Of a DNA stretch of 34,364 nt, positions 7,654 through 12,697 are shown piece by piece. The notes under the pieces were generated by a model that saw only the letters and a list, made by a program, of their open reading frames with translations, had not been told where the DNA came from and made no database searches. The stretch lies in assembly GCA_003131585.1 (NCBI GenBank), contig PKVW01000030.1:1-34364 (forward strand). The letters run 5' to 3'. The stretch's first letter is position 1, and each line of letters starts with the position of its first letter. This DNA is from Acidobacteriaceae bacterium (lineage in GTDB: Bacteria > Acidobacteriota > Terriglobia > Terriglobales > Acidobacteriaceae). A program made the translations under genes and the position numbers.

Positions 7654-8231
7654 GACAGAACTGGCTTGCCGTACTCGGTGGTGTAGTGCAGTTGGATTTC
7701 GCCGCACGTGCCCTGCTCGGCGGAGTAGACGACGCAGGAGTCGAAGGGACGCGAATAGACGTGCAGGCTGACGGCGCGCTGGTTGAATTCTCGGGGATTG
7801 AGGACACGGTGGACGGGCGCCAGCGGATCGACGGCGCAGGGGTGCGACGGATTCATCTCGACGATCTCCGTGGCCTTGATGGCGCATTTGCCGCCAGCGA
7901 TGTCCTGATGCGCGACGTGAAAGTTCTCCACCAGCAAGCGGCCGCTGGGGACGGCCATCCAGCAGTTCTGGTCGCGGTGGTTGTGGACGGAACTGGCCTG
8001 GCCGACCTCCCAACAGACGGCGATTAATTCGTAGAGCGGAGTCTTGTCGATCAGGTTGCGGGTGTAGTGCTGGCGGTCCCAGGTGAGATAGGGCGCCAGC
8101 GAGTCGGGGTTGAGCGGGGTGTCCTGCAGGAACTGGCGGACCTGCTCGGTCCGATCAAAGGTGGCCTCAGGAAACTTGCGGAGTTCAGCGACGAAATTCT
8201 GAATCGGGACGTGCTTTATCGCGGTGGCCAT
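7650..8231 (-). CDS. cdo: Cysteine dioxygenase
   Basis: This cupin enzyme oxidises L-cysteine to cysteine sulfinate with Fe(II) and O2 in the cytoplasm. From ATG 8231 it is 193 residues, the usual size. Iron ligands are His83 and His85 (SVHNHRD) and His141 (PVHRVLNP). Arg58 in YTRNL matches the substrate-carboxylate arginine of mammalian enzymes. Cys90 and Tyr159 (LHVYSRPFDSC) match the mammalian Cys93-Tyr157 pair that forms the thioether cofactor; bacterial homologues often have Gly in place of the Cys. The start is decided by GGGAG at 8238-8242 on the minus strand, six bases ahead. The reading frame stays open upstream for 92 more codons through an IS1-like transposase N-terminus, so a longer fused product is possible. 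The downstream lipoprotein overlaps by four bases. Confidence 0.92.
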   Translation of the reverse strand: MATAIKHVPIQNFVAELRKFPEATFDRTEQVRQFLQDTPLNPDSLAPYLTWDRQHYTRNLIDKTPLYELIAVCWEVGQASSVHNHRDQNCWMAVPSGRLLVENFHVAHQDIAGGKCAIKATEIVEMNPSHPCAVDPLAPVHRVLNPREFNQRAVSLHVYSRPFDSCVVYSAEQGTCGEIQLHYTTEYGKPVLS

Positions 8232-8507
8232 GGTCTGCTCCCGGAAGAGTATAACGCAGAGGAGTAGCAGCCGGAGAATCGTGTCACGGTGCAATTGCGT
8301 AATGCGCTCTGTGCTGCGCACGCTGGTGCCTTCCAGCAAGAGTTGAATTGCCAGCAGCGCTTTATCTTCGGGAAGGATCATGCCCCCGAACAGGCGGGAG
8401 TGATCTTCGGTGTAGGTCTTGCCGCATTGAGCGCAGCGAAAGCGGCCAAGGCCGTGGCGGTGCTTCCCGAACTTCATGCATTCACGGTTGCAGGTTCCGC
8501 AATTCAT
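8232..8507 (-). pseudogene. IS1-like transposase N-terminus (InsA-type zinc ribbon/HTH), remnant in frame with cdo
   Basis: These 92 codons encode an InsA-like domain. A CxxC...CxxC zinc ribbon (MNCGTC, RFRCAQCGKTY) is followed by a helix-turn-helix with LLEGTSVRSTERITQLHRDT. It resembles the N-terminus of IS1-family transposases, but the DDE catalytic part is missing. After about residue 84 the sequence no longer fits the family and runs without a stop into the cdo ATG. The simplest reading is a transposon fragment left upstream of cdo. The intact frame (no stops, all four cysteines kept) leaves open a domesticated DNA-binding protein or a true fusion. ATG 8507 is the natural start. Confidence 0.7.
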
Positions 8508-8518
8508 CGGTACACATT

Positions 8519-8536
8519 ACAGCAACCGCTTGCTGT
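8519..8536. promoter_or_regulatory. 7-bp perfect palindrome upstream of the IS1-like fragment
   Basis: ACAGCAA and TTGCTGT face each other across CCGC, 12 bases upstream of the fragment's ATG. It could be an operator or part of an old transposon end. Confidence 0.35.
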
Positions 8537-8566
8537 GTGCCAGGTTAAATCTTGTAAAATGTGCTT

Positions 8567-8593
8567 GTTAACAGGTTGGTTAACGCGGTTAAG
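8567..8593. repeat. Cluster of GTTAAC-type hexamers
   Basis: GTTAAC occurs at 8567-8572 and 8579-8584, with GTTAAG at 8588-8593 and GTTAAA at 8544. This AT-rich stretch separates the IS1-like fragment from the next gene and may be a transposon end or a protein-binding array. No promoter is convincing. Confidence 0.3.
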
Positions 8594-8649
8594 CTGTTGA
8601 TTCCGCAATCAAATTAGGCCTTGAATCTGATTGCAACCGAGAGCATCAT

Positions 8650-8715
8650 ATGTACAGCGGGCTGGTGCTGCCGGATAAGCAAGAAGTTACCCGGGCGAGT
8701 CTGCTGAAGGATTAA
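8650..8715 (+). CDS. Possible 21-codon small ORF ending in a terminator
   Basis: ATG 8650 opens a 21-codon frame (starting MYSGLVLPDK, ending ASLLKD) whose TAA is the first three bases of a 15-bp terminator stem. GAGAG about 5-8 bases upstream could serve as a ribosome site. The placement (start, purine run, stop, terminator) is gene-like, but it could be the tail of a lost gene. I do not recognise the peptide. Confidence 0.3.
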   Translation: MYSGLVLPDKQEVTRASLLKD

Positions 8716-8746
8716 TAAAGGGCCGCGCTTTCGCGGCCCTTTATTA
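8713..8746. terminator. Strong bidirectional intrinsic terminator
   Basis: TAATAAAGGGCCGCG and its exact reverse complement form a 15-bp stem around the loop CTTT. The A-rich and T-rich arm ends give a U-tract in both directions. The stop codon of the minus-strand gene (TAA, 8746-8744) and that of the small plus-strand ORF both lie inside the stem. Confidence 0.85.
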
Positions 8747-9187
8747 CTTTTTGGGCGGTTTATTGTAGTCCCCCTTCGGGATTACCGAATAGAGTTCAGG
8801 GCGCGGGAACCTCATCGAGCACTCAAGCACCCCATTGTCAGTGACGTTATTGCCGTAGCCGTCATCTCTTTTCGCTGAACTCACAAGACCGCTCATTTTT
8901 GGGCTGTGGCTTAATATTGCTGTCTCATGCATCGCGCTATAGACCTGCGCGATTACGTCATCGAAAGAATAGCCGTCCTCTCGCACCCTGCTATCGTAGA
9001 TATGATTTCCAACGAAAACCAACTCGGCAATCATCGGCTTAAAACCACGCTGTTGCCTTTCAGTATTTAACGCTGCTAGCTGAACATCAGTCAAAGAGCC
9101 GATCACAACTGGCTTTGCTCTGCGGCCATGATGCACCTTGAGCAAGTTTTTGAGAATCAAGTCTTTAGCATTCGCAAGGAGCGGCAT
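8744..9187 (-). CDS. Conserved hypothetical protein in accessory region
   Basis: From ATG 9187 this is 147 residues (MPLLANAKDL...). The frame extends up to ATG 9304 (186 residues), but the extra N-terminus is low-complexity and less convincing. I recall similar unnamed proteins with the blocks VVIGSLTDVQLAALN, IAELVFVGNHIYDSR and PRPELYSVIPKGD, but know no function. It is a compact soluble mixed alpha/beta protein with no signal peptide, membrane segment or obvious catalytic motif. GC content is below that of the flanking housekeeping genes, and it lies between an IS fragment and other orphan genes, consistent with acquisition. Its stop is inside the terminator at 8713-8746. No clear ribosome site marks either start. 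Confidence 0.65.
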   Translation of the reverse strand: MPLLANAKDLILKNLLKVHHGRRAKPVVIGSLTDVQLAALNTERQQRGFKPMIAELVFVGNHIYDSRVREDGYSFDDVIAQVYSAMHETAILSHSPKMSGLVSSAKRDDGYGNNVTDNGVLECSMRFPRPELYSVIPKGDYNKPPKK

Positions 9188-9370
9188 ATTGTTGATAGCA
9201 ACACTTGGTATTCCCGAGATACAATAAAAAAGGCGGCGGGTTGGTGAGTCTCTGTTTTTAGTGGCGGGTTGTGCCGAACTGGTTAAGCGCGTCTTCGGAC
9301 GCATTGCGGGATCGTGCCCCGTGAGCTGCGACCCTTCTGTTCATAGCGCCTCCGGCCACTAGCGAATTTT

Positions 9371-9958
9371 TCATTGTGCAATCTCCTCTGGCGCGTCGTC
9401 CTCTTCCGCCTCTGCCTTGGCGACAGCCTTCAGCAGTGAAGTCGGAGCATCTTCGCGCATGATTTCCTCCACGCGTGCAGCGCCCGCTTTTCGCTTTCCG
9501 CCGTTACGCTGCGCCTTGACGTTTGGATAGCGAGAAAGAAGGTCGTACAAATCCTCGCCCAACTTAACGAAGTTGAATGTACTCCGCGCTAAGGAAAGGC
9601 CGAATTTTTCGCGCGCCCCCGGATCGCAACTTCCAGTTTTCAGAGCGGCGATGATTTCATCCAACGTCGCCGATTTACCTCGGCGTGTCAGGAAATCTTT
9701 TGCCGCATCCAACGGCGTCTTGTCGAAATACTGTCCCGGCTGAACCAACGTCGCAGCGGGGCTTGCTTCCCCTTGCTGGCTAGAGCTCTCTAGATCAAAT
9801 AGTTGGGCCAAGCTGGTGCGCGACGTGCTTTCAACATCTTCCACGTAATTAAGCGCGACGTGGAGTTTGAGTACGTCGGCCATCGCGGGATTCCCCTTGA
9901 GAATGTTTACGCGTTCCATGATCTGCGCCTTCAAGGAATCGATGATTGGACTGCTCAT
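9371..9958 (-). CDS. Winged-helix (HARE-HTH-like) protein, putative autoregulator
   Basis: This 195-residue protein has a helical N-terminus (1-45), a Ser/Gln-rich linker, and a central domain at about residues 80-145. In that domain DAAKDFLTRRGKSATLDEII and the later ALARSTFNFVKLGEDLYDLL pattern (LARSTFNFVKLG) resemble the HARE-HTH winged helix found in restriction and chromatin proteins. The C-terminus is basic (RNGGKRKAGAARVEE), then strongly acidic (AEAEEDDAPEE). A DNA-binding role is inferred, not proven. ATG 9958 has GGTGAGGT 9 bases upstream. A sigma70-like promoter lies just ahead with a palindrome over its -35, which would suit autorepression. Lower GC than the chromosome average suggests acquisition with its neighbours. 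Confidence 0.7.
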   Translation of the reverse strand: MSSPIIDSLKAQIMERVNILKGNPAMADVLKLHVALNYVEDVESTSRTSLAQLFDLESSSQQGEASPAATLVQPGQYFDKTPLDAAKDFLTRRGKSATLDEIIAALKTGSCDPGAREKFGLSLARSTFNFVKLGEDLYDLLSRYPNVKAQRNGGKRKAGAARVEEIMREDAPTSLLKAVAKAEAEEDDAPEEIAQ

Positions 9959-9978
9959 GGGTTTTGTACCTCACCCAG

Positions 9979-10016
9979 ATAGTAGGGGACGGCATCGTTA
10001 GGTGTCAATTACCTAA
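9979..10016 (-). promoter_or_regulatory. Sigma70-type promoter with palindromic operator over the -35
   Basis: On the minus strand TTGACA (10003-10008) and TACTAT (9979-9984) are 18 bases apart, placing transcription start about 13 bases before ATG 9958. The -35 lies inside the inverted repeat TTAGGT-7nt-ACCTAA (9998-10016), an obvious place for a repressor. Confidence 0.7.
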
Positions 10017-10041
10017 AAACGGTGCAATGCGTATGTTCTTG

Positions 10042-10197
10042 TTGGTTCTGGTACCACGCCACGCCACACCGCGCCGGGCGAACTAGGTAGTTTAGATTAT
10101 TATATATACATATGATTCTACATCGTTTAAGGCTTAATAAAACACCTTGTTCTTAGTGCGCCCGGCGTGGTGTGGCGTGGCGTGGCACCAGAACCAA
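10042..10197. repeat. Large inverted repeat: 39-bp GC-rich arms around a 78-bp AT-rich core
   Basis: Left arm 10042-10080 and right arm 10159-10197 are reverse complements apart from one A/C mismatch (10053/10186) and one G/T pair (10071/10168). The arms are about three quarters GC and carry tandem CCACG units. The enclosed 78 bases are 27% GC and include TTATATATACATATG. No target-site duplication is visible. Two sequences resembling DnaA boxes follow at about 10201-10220 (CTATTCACA, TTGTGCACA). It could be a MITE-like element, an insulator or terminator hairpin, or an origin-type structure. Confidence 0.9.
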
Positions 10198-10248
10198 AAC
10201 TATTCACAGGTTGTGCACAGTTTTGATGTGTTTAATCAATGGATATTT

Positions 10249-10536
10249 CTAGTTGGGATTGGATGACTTGGGAGGGCGTCCGCCTTTGAAGTTCTTTCGC
10301 TTGGCAGCGATTTGGCGGAAGTAATCAGGCCCACGTTTGGCCGTGGCCTTTCCGCCCTTCGCTCCCAGCGTGGCCGCTGGGGATTGTTCCAAAAGATCGT
10401 CCGCAAGGTGGACGGCGGCAGTCAGGAGTTCGTTGGCGCGTTGGGAACGGCCTTCGGGTAAGTTGGAGGTCATCAGAAGCGATTGCGCTTCTGAGATAAG
10501 ATTGCGGAGTGAGCGCAGGTCGTTTCGTTTTGCCAT
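10249..10536 (-). CDS. Small basic protein with KGG-like C-terminus
   Basis: From ATG 10536 this is 95 residues. The N-terminal two thirds are helical (MAKRNDLRSLRNLISEAQ onward). The C-terminus is strongly basic with GAKGGKATAKRGPDYFRQI and KRKNFKGGRPPK, a pattern seen in many small bacterial proteins of unknown role that probably bind nucleic acid. An earlier in-frame ATG at 10572 would add twelve residues with two cysteines and is less likely. No strong ribosome site is visible. It sits alone between queA and the large inverted repeat in the accessory patch. Confidence 0.55.
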   Translation of the reverse strand: MAKRNDLRSLRNLISEAQSLLMTSNLPEGRSQRANELLTAAVHLADDLLEQSPAATLGAKGGKATAKRGPDYFRQIAAKRKNFKGGRPPKSSNPN

Positions 10537-10575
10537 GCGGCAAACGTAGCACCAGAGATTCAGAGAATGCAAGCG

Positions 10576-10600
10576 CCTGCTGTTGTTTCACCAACGCAGG
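10576..10600 (-). terminator. Hairpin downstream of queA
   Basis: CCTGC...GTTG and CAAC...GCAGG can pair as 5+4 bp with one bulged base, 27 bases beyond the queA stop. There is no U-tract; it may be a weak or Rho-assisted terminator. Confidence 0.35.
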
Positions 10601-10626
10601 TTTAGGACACTACCGAAAAAGGCTGC

Positions 10627-11730
10627 CTATTCGAGGAACATGCAATCTCCATAGGAATAGAAGCGGTAGCGCTCTAAGACGGCATGATCATAGGCGCGCA
10701 GGACGTTCTCGCGTCCGCCAAAGGCGCAGACCAGCATGAGCAAGGAGGATTGCGGCAAGTGGAAATTGGTGAGGATGGCGTTGACCGCCTTGAATTCGAA
10801 ACCTGGATACATGAAGAGGTCGGCTGCGGCGGCGCCGGCGACGACGGTTCCCGCGCCCAGACGAATTGCGTGTTCGAGGGAGCGAACGGTAGTGGTGCCA
10901 ACGGCGATGACGCGACGCGAAGCGCGGAGAGCCCGGTTGATGGCGGAGGCGGCGTTGGTGGAGATGGAATAGGGCTCGGAATGGAGTTTGTGATCCTCGA
11001 CGCGCTCGACGCGAACCGGCTGAAAGGTTCCCAGGCCGACGTGCAGGGTGAGATCGACGGTCTCGACCCCGCGCTGGCGGATGCGGTCGAGAGTCTCAGG
11101 GGTGAAGTGAAGGCCGGCGGTGGGGGCGGCTACCGATCCACGCTGCTGGGCGTAGACGGTTTGATAGCGCTCGCGATCGCGGGAAGAATCCGGACGGGCG
11201 ATGTAAGGCGGGAGTGGGACGTGGCCGATGCGATCAAGGGCAGCGAAGAAATCGTCGCCGCTGTGACCGACCGGCTGAAAGCGGATGCGGCGCTCGCCGA
11301 ATTCCGCGCGGGCGAGGACTTGGGCTTGCAGTTCGTCGCGATTGCGCTCACCGAAAAACAGGCGTTCGCCGACCCCGATCTTGCGGCCGGGCCGAACCAG
11401 GCATTCCCAATCGTTGGGCTGGGAGGAGAGTTGGCGCGTCAATAGAACCTCGATGCGGCCGGGGAGGAAATCGCTGGCCGCAGCATTGTGAGCGCCGACA
11501 GCGTGAGCGCCTTCGCGGCGGCCATAGAGCCGCGCGGGAAAGACGCGGGTGTTGTTGAAGACCACCAGATCGCCGGACTGCAAGAGTTCCGGGAAGTCGC
11601 GGAACCGGCGGTCGGCATACTGGCCGCTGGTTCGCTGCAGGTGCAGCAGGCGGGCGCCGTCGCGGGCGGCGAGGGGTTGCTGGGCGATGAGTTCGCCGGG
11701 AAGATGGAAGTGGAAATCGGAAACCAACAC
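10627..11730 (-). CDS. queA: S-adenosylmethionine:tRNA ribosyltransferase-isomerase
   Basis: QueA transfers and isomerises the ribosyl part of SAM onto preQ1 in tRNA, making epoxyqueuosine at the wobble position of GUN-anticodon tRNAs. Family signatures are clear: the start VSDFHFHLPGELIAQQPL, GDLVVFNNTRVFPARL, VAAPTAGLHFTPE, LHVGLGTFQPV and ILTNFHLPQSSLLMLV. At 367 residues it is slightly longer than typical (about 345) because of an Ala-rich insertion near residues 75-90. GTG 11730 gives the usual N-terminus; TTG follows directly as an alternative. A perfect TATAAT ends 8 bases ahead and no ribosome site is present, so the mRNA may be leaderless. The gene diverges from the aldolase at 11914. 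No other queuosine genes are nearby. Confidence 0.96.
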   Translation of the reverse strand: MLVSDFHFHLPGELIAQQPLAARDGARLLHLQRTSGQYADRRFRDFPELLQSGDLVVFNNTRVFPARLYGRREGAHAVGAHNAAASDFLPGRIEVLLTRQLSSQPNDWECLVRPGRKIGVGERLFFGERNRDELQAQVLARAEFGERRIRFQPVGHSGDDFFAALDRIGHVPLPPYIARPDSSRDRERYQTVYAQQRGSVAAPTAGLHFTPETLDRIRQRGVETVDLTLHVGLGTFQPVRVERVEDHKLHSEPYSISTNAASAINRALRASRRVIAVGTTTVRSLEHAIRLGAGTVVAGAAAADLFMYPGFEFKAVNAILTNFHLPQSSLLMLVCAFGGRENVLRAYDHAVLERYRFYSYGDCMFLE

Positions 11731-11738
11731 GGTGTCAG

Positions 11739-11744
11739 ATTATA
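11739..11744 (-). promoter_or_regulatory. Perfect -10 box immediately upstream of queA
   Basis: TATAAT on the minus strand ends 8 bases before the GTG start. No good -35 is seen at 16-18 bases, so identification rests on the perfect hexamer and its position. Confidence 0.45.
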
Positions 11745-11830
11745 GGAGGAATGGAGGTATTTCCGGCCTGAACCGGGCCACTAGATCGCCCTTCTTTGGG
11801 AAATTTGTTGGTCTTTCCTGGTAAATTTGT

Positions 11831-11859
11831 TTGTCTGTTCGAGCCAGGTGAGGTACTAT
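11831..11859 (+). promoter_or_regulatory. Candidate promoter of the class II aldolase
   Basis: TTGTCT (11831-11836) and TACTAT (11854-11859) are 17 bases apart, each 4 of 6 to consensus. The predicted leader is about 48 nt and contains a GC-rich, possibly structured segment before GAGAG at 11901-11905. Confidence 0.4.
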
Positions 11860-11913
11860 GCGGGGGCTGTAGCTTTAGCCGCTTTTTCTTAGCTCCCCCG
11901 AGAGAGTATTTCC

Positions 11914-12612
11914 ATGTCCGCTGAACGTAAACACAGGGAAGAGATTGTTCGCTACGGGCGCATGCTGCACGAGCGTGGGTTCGTGGCGGCGATGGATGGG
12001 AATCTGTCGGTCCGGCTGGATCGCGAGCGGATCCTGGTGACGCCCACGGGCGTGAGCAAGGGGGCGATGCGAGCCGGGGACATGGTGATCGTGGACCTGG
12101 AGGGTACGCGGGTCGCGGGCCGGCGGAACGTGACCAGCGAGATCGGGATGCACCTGCTGATCTACCGCGAGCGGCCCGACATTCAGGCGATTGTGCATGC
12201 GCATCCGCCGACCGCGACGGGATTCGCCGCGGCTGGCATGGCGCTGACCGAACCGCTGGTTTGTGAAGTGGTGATGGGGCTGGGATGCATTCCGCTGGCG
12301 CGCTACGGCACGCCGGGCACGTCGGAACTGGCGCAGACGCTGGAGCCCTACGTGCCGCACTATGATGCCATTCTGATGTCAAATCACGGCGTGGTGGCCT
12401 ACGGGGATACGATCGAGCACGCCTACATGAAGATGGAAACGGTGGAACACTTTGCGCAGATTGCGCTGGTCACGCACCTGCTGGGCCGGCAGCAGCCGCT
12501 GACCGGGGTTGACATCGAGAAACTATTGCTGGCGCGGACGAAGTATTTCGGCGGAAAGATGGCCGCGTCGATGCCGATGGCGAGGACGCGGGAGCCGGAA
12601 AAAGTAAGCTGA
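11914..12612 (+). CDS. Class II aldolase/adducin-family protein (fuculose-phosphate aldolase-like)
   Basis: The protein belongs to the zinc-dependent class II aldolase family that cleaves or epimerises sugar phosphates such as L-fuculose-1-phosphate or L-ribulose-5-phosphate. It shows the N-terminal GNLSVR motif (about residues 29-34), the acid in TSEIGMHLLIY (Glu near 75), HAHPPTATGFA with two zinc-ligand histidines near 94-96, and the third histidine in SNHGVVAYG. At 232 residues it matches FucA. The exact substrate cannot be read from sequence, since these families overlap, and no sugar kinase or isomerase is adjacent. ATG 11914 has GAGAG 8 bases upstream. It is divergent from queA and ends before two hairpins with a T-run. 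Confidence 0.88.
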   Translation: MSAERKHREEIVRYGRMLHERGFVAAMDGNLSVRLDRERILVTPTGVSKGAMRAGDMVIVDLEGTRVAGRRNVTSEIGMHLLIYRERPDIQAIVHAHPPTATGFAAAGMALTEPLVCEVVMGLGCIPLARYGTPGTSELAQTLEPYVPHYDAILMSNHGVVAYGDTIEHAYMKMETVEHFAQIALVTHLLGRQQPLTGVDIEKLLLARTKYFGGKMAASMPMARTREPEKVS

Positions 12613-12618
12613 AGCGGA

Positions 12619-12668
12619 GCCTCGCGGCGCGAGGCGGACAGCCGAGGGCGGCTATCCCCACATTTTTT
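12619..12668. terminator. Tandem hairpins with T-run; copy A of a dispersed repeat
   Basis: GCCTCGC-GGC-GCGAGGC (12619-12635) is followed at once by GGACAGCCG-AGGG-CGGCTATCC (12636-12657) and then a T6 run (12663-12668). This suits intrinsic termination of the aldolase gene facing the convergent TonB gene. The second hairpin recurs at 16074 and, inverted, at 18724. Confidence 0.65.
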
Positions 12669-12697
12669 CAAACCCTCCTTGTTCAGTCGTTCCCGGT

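Noticed and set aside
7654-8013. N-terminal extension of the lipoprotein frame
   Set aside because: It overlaps cysteine dioxygenase in another frame and would bury the signal peptide; ATG 7653 with stop overlap is far better.
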